A stretch of DNA of 64,000 nt from CAYRGY01 sp964424075 (GTDB lineage Bacteria > Patescibacteriota > Gracilibacteria > UBA1369): the NCBI GenBank assembly GCA_964424075.1, contig CAYRGY010000001.1:124001-188000 (forward strand), in the 5' to 3' direction. The notes under the pieces were generated by a model. The model was not told the DNA's origin. It searched no databases and saw only the letters and a program-made list of their open reading frames with translations. A program made the position numbers and the translations under genes. Position 1 is the first letter of the stretch. Every line of letters starts with the position of its first letter. This document shows, piece after piece, positions 32,906 to 42,366 of the stretch.

Positions 32906-34321
32906 ATGCAAATTAATCCCAACATTTTTCGTGCCTACGATATTCGTGGCACCGCTGATCCTATTGAAGGAAAACCTGAACCGGATCTGACACCGGATAC
33001 CGTTCGAACCATCGGCCAAGGAGTCGGAACCTATTTACAACGCAAAGATAGCGCCAAACACATGATAGTCGGCCGCGACAATCGACTGCATAGCGAAAAA
33101 CTCCAAACTGCCTTCATCGAAGGAATCCGTTCCACCGGCATCGACGTCCTCAACCTAGGCCTCTCTGCCTCCCCCCTGCTATATTGGGCAGTCTGCCATT
33201 ATCATACCGACAGCGGAGTCAATATAACCGCCAGCCACAATCCCAAACATGACAACGGCATCAAAATAGTCCGCAAAGAAGCTCACTCCGTCGCCAACGA
33301 AGAGTTGCAGGACATACTCAAAATCATTCAATCCGAAGACTTTATCACCGCAGAAAAACCCGGCCTTCTTGAGGACAAATCAGATTTCTTCCCAGCATTT
33401 CTGTCCGAAATTGCAGAAAAAGTAAAACTGGAACGTCCCCTTAAAGTTGTTGTCGACACAGGCAATGCCGTCACCGGCTGCTTTGCCCCCCAAATGCTTC
33501 GCCACATAGGCTGTGAAGTCATTGAACTCTACACTGAACTGGATGGCACTTTCCCCAATCATGAAGCCAATCCCGAACAAGAGCATCTACTTGAAGACCT
33601 TAAAGCCAAAGTGTTGGAAACAGGCGCCGACCTCGGTATCGGTTTCGACGGCGACGGTGATCGTATCGGTATTATCGGCGAAAACGGTCGCTTTTACTCA
33701 GCTGAATACCCACTAATCCTACTCGCACGTGACCTCCTCGCACAACATCCCGGCGAGAAAATCGTCTTCGATGTCAAAGTTTCACAAATTCTGCCCAAAG
33801 ACATCAAGCAGCACGGTGGCAATCCGGAAATGTTCCGCACCGGCCACTCCTTCATTGAAGAAAAACTCCGCCATGAAAAAGCCACCCTGGCAGGCGAAAA
33901 AAGCGGCCACATTTACCTCGGCCCCCGCCATTTTAAGTGGTATGGCTTCGACGACGCCCTCTTCACCTCCTGCAAACTAGTCGAAATCCTCAGCAAGTCT
34001 GACAAAACTTGGTCCGAGCACTTCGCTTCACTCCCCGTCCTCCACTCCACCGCCGAAATCAAACTCCCCTGCCCCGACCAACATAAATTCCGCATCGTAG
34101 ACGAACTTAAAGCCCTTTTCTGCTCTACCCACGACTGTATCACCATCGACGGCGCCCGCATCCTCTTCGACATAGACAGTTGGGCCTTAGTGCGTTGCTC
34201 CAACACTTCTCCTTACCTCACCGTCTTATTCGAAGCACCCACCGCCGCCCGCCTGGAAGAAATCCGCACTTCAGTCTATGCCGAAATCCGCAAACACCCC
34301 GAAGTAGAGATCCCCGCCTAA
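32906..34321 (+). CDS. Phosphomannomutase/phosphoglucomutase
   Basis: Protein of 471 residues of the alpha-D-phosphohexomutase family. The four domains show the phosphoserine loop TASHNPKHDNGIK (about 108-120), the Mg2+ loop GFDGDGDRIGI (about 247-257), the sugar-binding loop GEKSGHIYL (about 330) and the phosphate-binding loop RCSNTSPYLTVLFE near the C-terminus. N-terminal FRAYDIRGTAD is typical of the AlgC-like group that interconverts 6- and 1-phosphates of mannose or glucose for glycan precursors. A bidirectional terminator follows the stop. Confidence 0.94.
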   Translation: MQINPNIFRAYDIRGTADPIEGKPEPDLTPDTVRTIGQGVGTYLQRKDSAKHMIVGRDNRLHSEKLQTAFIEGIRSTGIDVLNLGLSASPLLYWAVCHYHTDSGVNITASHNPKHDNGIKIVRKEAHSVANEELQDILKIIQSEDFITAEKPGLLEDKSDFFPAFLSEIAEKVKLERPLKVVVDTGNAVTGCFAPQMLRHIGCEVIELYTELDGTFPNHEANPEQEHLLEDLKAKVLETGADLGIGFDGDGDRIGIIGENGRFYSAEYPLILLARDLLAQHPGEKIVFDVKVSQILPKDIKQHGGNPEMFRTGHSFIEEKLRHEKATLAGEKSGHIYLGPRHFKWYGFDDALFTSCKLVEILSKSDKTWSEHFASLPVLHSTAEIKLPCPDQHKFRIVDELKALFCSTHDCITIDGARILFDIDSWALVRCSNTSPYLTVLFEAPTAARLEEIRTSVYAEIRKHPEVEIPA

Positions 34322-34354
34322 TCAATGTTACCCTCCACTCGATCATATCAAAAA

Positions 34355-34388
34355 AGCCCCGCCGGCCTAAGCTCAAGCGGGGTTTCTT
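34355..34388. terminator. Bidirectional terminator
   Basis: CCCCGC and GCGGGG form the stem, with an A-run to the left and TTTCTT to the right. It separates the phosphohexomutase gene from the convergent large secreted protein gene at 34396. Confidence 0.75.
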
Positions 34389-34395
34389 AAGAGAC

Positions 34396-37293
34396 TTACA
34401 ATTGCGACTTAAAGCCGGGGAGATTTCCTGAGATAGCTTGATATTCAAAGTATGTCGGATATAGATATTCAGTTTCTTCACCTTGCGCCTTATAATATTC
34501 TGATCGTGTGCCGGTTGTATCATCGAGAATTAAATCACCAACAGGAGCTATAGCTGTCGGATCTATTTTATAAAATGAATTATTCGGATCACATTCAAAC
34601 GCGTCATTAGAAATATTCAAATCACGCGGAATATTTGGCGGATCATCACACATTTGCAGCGTAGGGCCAAAGTACCTTAAATAGTTTAAGTCAACTGACT
34701 TGGCCCTAGCCAATCCTTGAAGATCGTCATCACCATAATCACCTGTTACCACTTTCACATCCAGTCCGTCATGATCAACTGGATCTTCTTTAGAAGTATT
34801 ACCAATTCCATTGTTCGTAGCAAATGTACCTACAAATCGCAGCTGATTCTTTAGTAAATCTTGCCTTTGTAAATCAGTTCCAAATTTGGGCCAACCATAA
34901 TCATTAATTTTGTAACCATCAGCATCAACGTAGCTCATTATCATTCCATCTAAGAATACGTGAGTACTTAGAATATCATTTACTGCTGATTCAATGTACA
35001 TATTAGCCTCATTATTCTTCTCACTCTCTGATAAAGCAATGAAACCAACTTGTACTCCCGCTTCAGGCTTGATATCTGAATTAATTTTAATATTACCATC
35101 TTCCACAATAAAGACGCGATATTCACCTTCAGCTTTTGAAGGCACACAAGCAGGTTCCTCACAATCAACCGTAATATTTTGACCCTTAACATAAAAAACA
35201 TTCTCGGCTAATTCATACATTTGTGTTATTACACCATCCATATCCTCAATGCGAATGTTAGAATTGAATGATTGCGGAATGTTAGGATTCGTCTTCAAAG
35301 CAGCAACATTCTCATTAATCTGGGCTTTTCTGTAATTTTCTGAAATATCACCCAAACTACGCAATTCAACATTTGAGGCTTTAGTTGCAAAGGCAGTACT
35401 GAATACCGTTCCTTTAACAAAGGCTACCGGATTCTTAATCAAACCAGCCGGTGTCCTCGGCAACTTGTTTGCATAATACTTAATTTCTTTACCTGCTTCT
35501 TGATAAGTCACTTTACTAAAAATATAAGCGGGCAAACTTAATATGTCACTGGACATTGGCTTTTCAGAATCCTGTAAAGCCAGCCACACTTCCCACTTCT
35601 GAACTCCTGAATCATAATCGCTTGCAATATTAAAATCTTGACCTTGTTTAGACACGCTTCCAGTATCACCTGTATCCGTAAAGTACAGATTGAGCTTATT
35701 ACTTATATCTGCATCGGGTTCTTCCCAACCGAGTTCAAATTTCAACTCAGCTGCTGAATCCAAACCACTTTCTCCAATTATCTGATAATGAACATCTTTT
35801 GGCACGCCAATTTCCAAATCTAAATAATCTAACTTTTCCTCTTCTTTATTTGATCTGGCTTGACCAACACCTTGATATAACTCAACAACATTCACTAGCG
35901 GTTTATAACTAAACCTCACACCTTGTCCGTAGTTTTTCGGAAGACATGCTCCATCATAAGTTCTTCTTGCTCCATAAATGCATTGAACTGGCTTTATACC
36001 GTCATCACTGAAAGCCACAAATGTAACGCTTAACTCTTTCAAAATCAATCTATTTCCGTTATAATCTGGGATTTGCAAGGTTTTATCATAATCTTCATCT
36101 TCAAACAGACCATCCTCCTTGTCCTTGTCAACATAGTAAAATCTTTCATTACTAAATCCATCTGACATATTCGCATCAGTAGTAGGAGCAATAGATAAAA
36201 CATTAAAAGTAATCTCATTGCCACTAGCTGTGAAATCATCCCACTTCATCGGTTTATCAACCGGATTTTGACTAGGATAGTAATTTGCGTCACTCCAGTC
36301 CTTTGTCTGCGATGCAGCGGTTGTTTGATCAAAATCAACCGAATCTTCCCATTTAATATCAAGTTGAACACCATAAACTGCAGTTGACGGTGCATTACAA
36401 TCTGCTGCAGTTGCTTTTTCCTCAACTACATCATAACATGGAGTTCCTTTCTCAATAATAAACACTTGAGCAGCATCAGTAATATCAGGAATTGAAGGTA
36501 ACCCGGATGGAGGATTAAAAGTTATTTTAATTTCAATTCCACTATCCTTATCCGCCAGAGGAGGATCATACACACAACCATCAAGAATATTGCAAATAAA
36601 ACAATTTGGATCTGTATCAGGACAAGCCTGTAAATCTTCAGTAATCAATTGTGGCAACCATCTAAATTGCACACCAGTCCAATCAAACCATCCAATCGAA
36701 TCTGTCCAAGAAAACTTCTTTGCTGCGGGCAAAGCACTTTCAATCAATCCGGAAACCGGATCGGGACTCAATCTATGAAATAGACTACCAAAAGACATCC
36801 AGCCAATATTATCTCCCCAGGCATAACCATTAATCTCCACTGAACTAAACACTCCTCCGCTTCCAGCAACTGTGAAAGATGTACTATACGTATTATCACC
36901 ACACGGAATCCCCATATTTGTTCTTCCTAAAGGATAATCGTTAAAATCTGAAGCCTCCGTATTGCCATCATAATCTTCGTAATCACAATAAAAGCTTATC
37001 CAACCTAAATTATCATTGTAAGCCCAACCCTGAATATAATTTGGAGTACCATCCTCATCAACTCTAACACAAGCAGCATATTGAGGATCAATAATGTCAG
37101 CACCCGCATCAAAATCAATTATTCCGGAATTATTTACTCCTCCAACGTTTACAGGGGATGTCGTTCCTGAAATATCATAACAAGGATTAGGATCATTCTC
37201 ATAAACTCCGGTCTGCCCCAGCGCAACACCTCCAAAAAGCAGCGTTCCAGAGAATATGGCTGCACATATAAATAGCAAATTTCTAATTTTCAT
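34396..37293 (-). CDS. Large secreted protein with W-x-x-x-x-GW-x-x-x repeats
   Basis: Protein of 965 residues. An N-terminal signal peptide (about 1-26, ending GVALGQ) precedes a beta-rich extracellular protein. Three copies of a short motif occur in the first 210 residues: WAYNDNLGWISF, WGDNIGWMSF and WTDSIGWFDW, a type I have seen in CPR surface proteins. Cys pairs (for example CPDTDPNCFICNILDGC) suggest disulfides or Ca2+ loops. The rest has no recognised domain, though it contains Asp-rich loops. No C-terminal anchor is evident, and the last residues are not hydrophobic. It is probably an exported envelope or pilus-associated protein. Confidence 0.75.
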   Translation of the reverse strand: MKIRNLLFICAAIFSGTLLFGGVALGQTGVYENDPNPCYDISGTTSPVNVGGVNNSGIIDFDAGADIIDPQYAACVRVDEDGTPNYIQGWAYNDNLGWISFYCDYEDYDGNTEASDFNDYPLGRTNMGIPCGDNTYSTSFTVAGSGGVFSSVEINGYAWGDNIGWMSFGSLFHRLSPDPVSGLIESALPAAKKFSWTDSIGWFDWTGVQFRWLPQLITEDLQACPDTDPNCFICNILDGCVYDPPLADKDSGIEIKITFNPPSGLPSIPDITDAAQVFIIEKGTPCYDVVEEKATAADCNAPSTAVYGVQLDIKWEDSVDFDQTTAASQTKDWSDANYYPSQNPVDKPMKWDDFTASGNEITFNVLSIAPTTDANMSDGFSNERFYYVDKDKEDGLFEDEDYDKTLQIPDYNGNRLILKELSVTFVAFSDDGIKPVQCIYGARRTYDGACLPKNYGQGVRFSYKPLVNVVELYQGVGQARSNKEEEKLDYLDLEIGVPKDVHYQIIGESGLDSAAELKFELGWEEPDADISNKLNLYFTDTGDTGSVSKQGQDFNIASDYDSGVQKWEVWLALQDSEKPMSSDILSLPAYIFSKVTYQEAGKEIKYYANKLPRTPAGLIKNPVAFVKGTVFSTAFATKASNVELRSLGDISENYRKAQINENVAALKTNPNIPQSFNSNIRIEDMDGVITQMYELAENVFYVKGQNITVDCEEPACVPSKAEGEYRVFIVEDGNIKINSDIKPEAGVQVGFIALSESEKNNEANMYIESAVNDILSTHVFLDGMIMSYVDADGYKINDYGWPKFGTDLQRQDLLKNQLRFVGTFATNNGIGNTSKEDPVDHDGLDVKVVTGDYGDDDLQGLARAKSVDLNYLRYFGPTLQMCDDPPNIPRDLNISNDAFECDPNNSFYKIDPTAIAPVGDLILDDTTGTRSEYYKAQGEETEYLYPTYFEYQAISGNLPGFKSQL

Positions 37294-37305
37294 GGTTTGT
37301 TTGTA

Positions 37306-37566
37306 TTATTTTTCAATAAAAATTATATTCGAACAATTGCTACAAGCCAAATCTTTTCCCAAAAAGCGCCTAAACACCCCCATTTTCGGTTTGACTTTAT
37401 TGCTATAATATTTCAAAAACATCAATCGCAGCACCCCCAATCCACATAAAACAGCATATTTAAGCCGCATCGCAAGCAAGACGAAAATCTGCAGCAAATA
37501 AAGCTTTTCCCTAAGCCGATTAATCAACATTGCTTCAAAAAACACCCCCAAATTCCCCTTAAGCAT
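37306..37566 (-). CDS. Doubtful small hydrophobic ORF
   Basis: A frame of 86 codons from the ATG at 37566. It has a hydrophobic middle (YLLQIFVLLAMRLKYAVLCG) and a basic tail ending with a CSNCSN motif. It falls between the large secreted protein gene and hup, where no other gene is present, and could encode a small membrane protein. There is no recognised family and no clear promoter. Confidence 0.3.
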   Translation of the reverse strand: MLKGNLGVFFEAMLINRLREKLYLLQIFVLLAMRLKYAVLCGLGVLRLMFLKYYSNKVKPKMGVFRRFLGKDLACSNCSNIIFIEK

Positions 37567-37639
37567 CAAGTTTCTTGCTTTTCACTTTCACACTTCTATA
37601 ATTCTCTCAGTCTAAAGTCTATTCCTTAACCCATAGGCC

Positions 37640-37915
37640 ATGACAAAACAAGATCTAGTCAATGCTGCTGCATCTGCTGCTGGCGTAACTAAAAAAGACG
37701 CTGGAGCTGTTCTTGATGCAATTTTAGCAGCTGTAACAAAATCCCTTAAAAAAGGTGAATCAGTAACTATTACTGGTTTTGGAACTTTTAGAGTTTCTAA
37801 GAGAGCTGCACGAACAGGTGTAAATCCAAGAAACCCTGGTCAAAAGATCAAGATCCCTGCTATGAAGCTACCTGCTTTCAAAGCTGGAAAATCTCTAAAA
37901 GATGCTGTTAGATAA
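37640..37915 (+). CDS. hup: HU-family DNA-binding protein
   Basis: Protein of 91 residues, the usual HU length. It bends and compacts DNA as a dimer. Visible are the N-terminal helices (KQDLVNAAASAAGVTKKDAG), the GFGTFRVSKRAARTGVNPRNP arm with the intercalating Pro (RNPGQKI), and the C-terminal KLPAFKAGKSLKDAV. No residue typical of IHF is obvious. A TTGCTT/TATAAT promoter lies about 40 bases upstream (-10 at 37597-37602). A very strong terminator follows. Confidence 0.96.
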   Translation: MTKQDLVNAAASAAGVTKKDAGAVLDAILAAVTKSLKKGESVTITGFGTFRVSKRAARTGVNPRNPGQKIKIPAMKLPAFKAGKSLKDAVR

Positions 37916-37940
37916 TCACTGTTAACAGTAAAAAACAGAA

Positions 37941-37987
37941 TATAAGAAAACAGCCTTGACTATTTCAGTCCTGGCTGTTTTCTTATA
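37941..37987 (+). terminator. Strong terminator after hup
   Basis: TATAAGAAAACAGCC (37941-37955) pairs perfectly with GGCTGTTTTCTTATA (37973-37987) over 15 bp; the loop contains a further GACT/AGTC pairing. Its A-rich left arm makes it potentially bidirectional. Confidence 0.9.
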
Positions 37988-38017
37988 TACAGAATACAAA
38001 ACGCCCTAGAAACAAAT

Positions 38018-38773
38018 ATGAAATTACGATCAACAGCATCTGCAGTTTATCAGAATAAAGAACATTTGGATCAACTTCGCCACCAATTGGGTATTAAACA
38101 CGTCGAAGTAATCCTCAATGATTTACTGATTCAACTTGAACAAATCAAAGCCGAACTGAAATGGGACGGCGCTATTGCTAAGGAAAGTAAAGTGATTGCC
38201 CAGGACACCTTGCACGAACTTTTTGCAAAAATAAAAGACATACGATGCAATAAAAAAGCCCACTTCCCAAATAAGACAGACTTAGATTTTTGGAGTTCAG
38301 ATTGCTACGAAGTCCTTGCAACTTTGGAAACAATTTTCGAAAACTTTGATATGTACGAATATTTTGATCAAGTGCAAAGAAGACATTTACCCAATCTTGA
38401 ACCGGGTTTCAGATTTAACAAAGAACCTGAATCACAAGTTCCCACAGCCCCAAACCCAAACTCCAGCAGAAAAGAAACCTTCTCACCATCTCAACCCAAA
38501 TCAGGCAATCGATCCAGTCACGAACAAACAGAAAGTCAACGCAGCCCCTCAATCATTATTGCTCCTCAAGTGGAAGAAGAATCCAAAGCGCTAGAATATG
38601 AAGTGATTCGTCAGCAAAGAACCATGAAAAGCATAGAACGACCAGACTCAGCTCAGCCTTTGGGGTGGTCACACACCGAAGCGGCCAATTTACTATACGA
38701 TGCAGATGATGATGAAACTATTGGTGACACCTTGGAAAATGTAAAAAGCCAAATTGCCAATACTGCAGAGTAG
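38018..38773 (+). CDS. Hypothetical protein with a disordered C-terminal half
   Basis: Protein of 251 residues. The first 125 residues look like a helical domain (VILNDLLIQLEQIKAEL, VIAQDTLHELFAKIKDI). From about residue 130 the chain is Pro/Ser/Gln-rich and probably disordered, ending with an acidic segment (YDADDDETIGDTLE). No signal, membrane segment or known family is seen. It stands alone between hup and pheS. Confidence 0.65.
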   Translation: MKLRSTASAVYQNKEHLDQLRHQLGIKHVEVILNDLLIQLEQIKAELKWDGAIAKESKVIAQDTLHELFAKIKDIRCNKKAHFPNKTDLDFWSSDCYEVLATLETIFENFDMYEYFDQVQRRHLPNLEPGFRFNKEPESQVPTAPNPNSSRKETFSPSQPKSGNRSSHEQTESQRSPSIIIAPQVEEESKALEYEVIRQQRTMKSIERPDSAQPLGWSHTEAANLLYDADDDETIGDTLENVKSQIANTAE

Positions 38774-38780
38774 CTTCAGT

Positions 38781-38809
38781 TTGCCAATTGCCGCAAAAGC
38801 CGCTAAAGT
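38781..38809 (+). promoter_or_regulatory. pheS-pheT promoter of TTGCC/TAAAGT type
   Basis: TTGCCA (38781-38786), 17 bases, TAAAGT (38804-38809). The ATG of pheS follows at 38834. No leader peptide or T-box-like structure is visible. Confidence 0.5.
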
Positions 38810-38833
38810 CAGAGAGCAAAAATAAACATTGCT

Positions 38834-39874
38834 ATGAATTTAGATGAGATCAAAAACCTGAGCCACAAAGCCGGAGAAAAGCTTCAAAAAGCCTCAAATC
38901 CGACAGAGCTCAAACAAGTTGAAGTAACTTACCTGGGCAAAAAAGGTCAACTTACCGACCTACTCAAATCCCTCAAAGACCTTTCCCCTGATGACAAACG
39001 CACCATTGGAAAAGCTATTCAAGATGCCAAAAACGAATTCCTTGCCACCTACACCCATCGACTCCAGGAACTCGAAACAGCAGAAATCAACCAAAAACTA
39101 CGCAGCGAATTCTTTGACATTACTTTGCCGAATCTCGATCGAAAACCCTCACCGGAGCCTGGAAGTATTCATCCCATCAACACATTACAAAACGAAATAG
39201 AAACAATTTTTCGCGAAATGGGATTCGAAATTGCCGACGGCCCAGAAGTGGAAAGTGAATATTATAATTTCGAAGCTATCAACATTCCTGCTTATCACCC
39301 GGCACGCGATATGCAGGATACTTTTTTTATCGAGAATAAGCAGGATCCCAAGCATGGTAATTTAGTTCTCAGAACACATACCTCACCAGTTCAAGCTCGC
39401 ACTTTAGAGTCTAAAGGAACTCCTGTCCGAATAATTGTACCTGGTCGTGTCTTCCGTTATGAAGCAACTGACGCAACCCATGATAGCACTTTCAACCAAT
39501 TCGAAGGACTATTTATCGACAAAGATATTAGTTTATGTCACCTCAAGGGCACCATTGAGGAATTTTTGAGTCGTTTTTTCAAACGAGATATAGTAACTCG
39601 CTTACGTCCCGGATATTTTCCTTTTGTTGAACCAGGTCTTGAACTGGATATTCTTTGGGAAAAAGGCAAAAATGGCAAAGCGGATAAATGGATGGAAGCT
39701 GCGGGAGCGGGCATGGTTCACCCTAATGTTCTCAAAGCTGGTGGAATTGATCCGGACCAAAACCAGGGCTGGGCTTTCGGCATGGGCCTTACCCGCCTTG
39801 CTATGATTCGGTACAAGTTTTCCGACATTCGCCAAATCCACTCCAATGACTTACGCTTTTTAAAACAATTCTAA
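38834..39874 (+). CDS. pheS: Phenylalanine-tRNA ligase alpha subunit
   Basis: Protein of 346 residues, normal length. It forms an alpha2-beta2 synthetase with PheT. The N-terminal coiled-coil (about 1-85) contacts tRNA; the class II core shows motif 1 (HPINTLQNEIETIFREMGFE), GPEVESEYYNFEAINIPAYHPARDMQDTFF, motif 2 (RVFRYEATDATHDSTFNQFEG) and motif 3 (GWAFGMGLTRLAMIRY). pheT starts one base after its stop region, so both subunits are co-translated. Confidence 0.97.
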   Translation: MNLDEIKNLSHKAGEKLQKASNPTELKQVEVTYLGKKGQLTDLLKSLKDLSPDDKRTIGKAIQDAKNEFLATYTHRLQELETAEINQKLRSEFFDITLPNLDRKPSPEPGSIHPINTLQNEIETIFREMGFEIADGPEVESEYYNFEAINIPAYHPARDMQDTFFIENKQDPKHGNLVLRTHTSPVQARTLESKGTPVRIIVPGRVFRYEATDATHDSTFNQFEGLFIDKDISLCHLKGTIEEFLSRFFKRDIVTRLRPGYFPFVEPGLELDILWEKGKNGKADKWMEAAGAGMVHPNVLKAGGIDPDQNQGWAFGMGLTRLAMIRYKFSDIRQIHSNDLRFLKQF

Positions 39875-39875
39875 A

Positions 39876-42290
39876 ATGAAAATCTCCGTTAACTGGCTTA
39901 AAAACTATGTCAATATCCCCACCGACACCGATTTCCATCAATTCGGAGAGCTTTTCACCGTCCGCACAGCTGAAGTGGAAGAAGTAATCGATCTCGCCAA
40001 AGAATATGACAAAATGGTCGTTGGAAATATCGAAACTATCAAACCTCACCCTGACGCCGACAAATTACAAATCACCACTACCAATGTCGGCAGCGAAACA
40101 CTGCAAATAGTTTGCGGTGCACGCAATATTTTTGAAGGACAAACCGTGGCAGTCGCTCTACCCGAAGCTTGGGTACGCTGGCATGGCGAAGGTGATCCTG
40201 TAGAACTTAAACCAACCAAAATTCGCGGAGTCGAAAGTTTTGGTATGATCTGTGCTGCTGAAGAAATCGGACTCAAATCAAATGAAGATGGAATTATGGA
40301 TTTGAGCTACCTCAAAAATATCAAACCTGGCACTCCCCTTGCAGAAGCATTAGGGAAAAACGACATCATCATCGATATTGAGAACAAAACCTTGACTCAC
40401 CGTCCGGATCTTTGGGGTCACTATGGTATTGCCCGAGAAGTAGCAGCAATCACCAATGAAAAACTAAAACCGGTCGAAACACATCAAAAATACCCTAGTT
40501 CCAAAGCTCCAATCTCAGTTGAAGTTACCGCAAAAGACCTCTGTCGCCGCTACCTGGCAGTCACAATTGACAATATAAAAGTTGAACCATCTCCTGACTG
40601 GTTACGCACCGCCTTGGAAAATACCGGCAATAAATCGATCAATAATATCGTCGATGCCACCAATTTCGTCATGCTGGAACTCGGCAATCCCCTACATGCA
40701 TTCGACACTACCAAGATTAAAGATACAATTATAGTTCGGACTGCTAAAAAAGGTGAAAAACTGGAAACACTCAATGAAGGTGAACGCGAACTTGACGACA
40801 CCATGCTCGTAATTGCCGACAAAGAAAAACCAATGGCCCTAGCCGGCATTATGGGTGGGCTCGACTCAGGAATCACAGAAAACACTACTTCTATCACTTT
40901 GGAAGCAGCAAACTTCGATCCGGTTAATGTGCGCAAAACTTCGGTCAAAACAGGAATCCGCACCGAATCCTTACAACGTTTTGAAAAAAATCTTGATCCG
41001 CTATTAGCAGAGCAAGCAATGGATCGCATTGTTAAAATCATACTCGATCTCTGCCCTAGCGCACAAATTAATGGACAGAAAATCGATATCAACAACTATC
41101 AATACAAGAAAAAGTCTATTGCACTAAACCTAAACAAAGTTAATTCCAAAATAGGTGTAGCAATTCCAGCTCAAGAGATTCAAGACGCTTTGGAAAAACT
41201 GGAATTCAAAGTCAAACCTGGCAAAGCATCACTTAAAGTAGATATTCCCAGCTTCCGAGCAACCAAAGATATTGATCATCAGGATGATTTAATTGAAGAA
41301 ATCGCCAGAATGTATGGATATGAACGAATTCCCGGCAAATTACCGGAAATCTCGCTTCGTCCCGGCCGACCTAATCATGAACGTTTCGAAAAATACACAA
41401 TTCGCAACATCATTGCCTTGGAACATGGATTTCACGAATGCTTGAACTACTCATTTTACAGCCAAAAAACTCTTCAAAACGCCCATCTTGACGAAACGCA
41501 GCATCTCAAAGTCCGCAACTATCTTTCCGAAGAACAAACTCATCTTCGCACTACTCTGCTACCGCTGCTACTTACCAATGCCCGCGAGAATCTGAAACAT
41601 CAAGATGGGTTTCGATTATTTGAAATCGGACGCACTTTTCATTACATCAATGAGTATTTTCCCCGCGAAGAAAAACACTTAGCCGGCCTCATCGTCAAAC
41701 CTAAAAAAGACAAAACTGAGAGCTTTTATGAAGTCAAATCAGTTGTTGAAGGACTTTTAAATCGCCTAGACATCAATTCCCTCAAATTCCAACACGCTCA
41801 AACCGAATTGGCATACGCTCATCCTAATCGCCATGCCACCTGGCTGGATCACAAGAGTAAACAGGAAATAATTCATATTTTTGACCTACATCCCTTAATT
41901 GCTAAAAATTTCGGTTTACAAGACCATCGAATTAGTTGTTTTGAAATCAATTACACCTTATTGCACGCCCTACCTCGCTCTGACCGTAAATACAAAGAAA
42001 TCCCCCGTTTCCCCGGCATCGAAATCGACATTTCAGTACTTGTCCCCAAAAATCTCGAATACGCTGAAATCGAAAAACAAGTCCGTCATGCTGACCAAAA
42101 TCTGATCAACAAAATCACTCTTTTCGACCTCTATCAAGGATCAAATATTCCTCAAGATCAAAAATCTCTGGCTTTTAAAGTTACTTTATTATCACCCGAT
42201 CGAACCCTAACCGATGCGGAAATGAAAGCCATTCAGCAAAAAATCTTCCAAAACTTAGCTAAAATAGGAGGACAAGTCAGAGGTTTGTAA
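39876..42290 (+). CDS. pheT: Phenylalanine-tRNA ligase beta subunit
   Basis: Protein of 804 residues, normal length. Domains in order are the EMAP/tRNA-binding fold (VVGNIETIKPHPDADKLQIT, CGARNIFEGQTVAVALP, about 45-150), the B3/B4 editing domain (TGNKSINNIVDATNFVMLELG, FDTTKI, about 205-395), B5 (about 405-480), the catalytically inactive class II-like core, and the C-terminal anticodon-binding FDX-ACB domain (FPGIEIDISVLVPKNLEYAEI, about 710-804). It charges tRNA-Phe with PheS. Confidence 0.97.
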   Translation: MKISVNWLKNYVNIPTDTDFHQFGELFTVRTAEVEEVIDLAKEYDKMVVGNIETIKPHPDADKLQITTTNVGSETLQIVCGARNIFEGQTVAVALPEAWVRWHGEGDPVELKPTKIRGVESFGMICAAEEIGLKSNEDGIMDLSYLKNIKPGTPLAEALGKNDIIIDIENKTLTHRPDLWGHYGIAREVAAITNEKLKPVETHQKYPSSKAPISVEVTAKDLCRRYLAVTIDNIKVEPSPDWLRTALENTGNKSINNIVDATNFVMLELGNPLHAFDTTKIKDTIIVRTAKKGEKLETLNEGERELDDTMLVIADKEKPMALAGIMGGLDSGITENTTSITLEAANFDPVNVRKTSVKTGIRTESLQRFEKNLDPLLAEQAMDRIVKIILDLCPSAQINGQKIDINNYQYKKKSIALNLNKVNSKIGVAIPAQEIQDALEKLEFKVKPGKASLKVDIPSFRATKDIDHQDDLIEEIARMYGYERIPGKLPEISLRPGRPNHERFEKYTIRNIIALEHGFHECLNYSFYSQKTLQNAHLDETQHLKVRNYLSEEQTHLRTTLLPLLLTNARENLKHQDGFRLFEIGRTFHYINEYFPREEKHLAGLIVKPKKDKTESFYEVKSVVEGLLNRLDINSLKFQHAQTELAYAHPNRHATWLDHKSKQEIIHIFDLHPLIAKNFGLQDHRISCFEINYTLLHALPRSDRKYKEIPRFPGIEIDISVLVPKNLEYAEIEKQVRHADQNLINKITLFDLYQGSNIPQDQKSLAFKVTLLSPDRTLTDAEMKAIQQKIFQNLAKIGGQVRGL

Positions 42291-42309
42291 AGCGTCAAGC
42301 CGCGCCCTG

Positions 42310-42338
42310 TTGCCCTACAACAACGTTTGTGCTAAAGT
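42310..42338 (+). promoter_or_regulatory. Promoter of the PBP operon, TTGCC/TAAAGT type
   Basis: TTGCCC (42310-42315), 17 bases, TAAAGT (42333-42338). The ATG follows at 42367. The boxes match those of smpB and pheS. Confidence 0.5.
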
Positions 42339-42366
42339 TCATGCGTTTTAATAGTCACAAAAAACG

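Noticed and set aside
37306..37566. Small hydrophobic ORF as a firm gene
   Set aside because: No family, promoter or neighbour supports it; kept only as a low-confidence feature.
38774..38833. Attenuator or T-box before pheS
   Set aside because: Only 60 bases with a promoter; no Phe-rich leader ORF, specifier loop or terminator is present.
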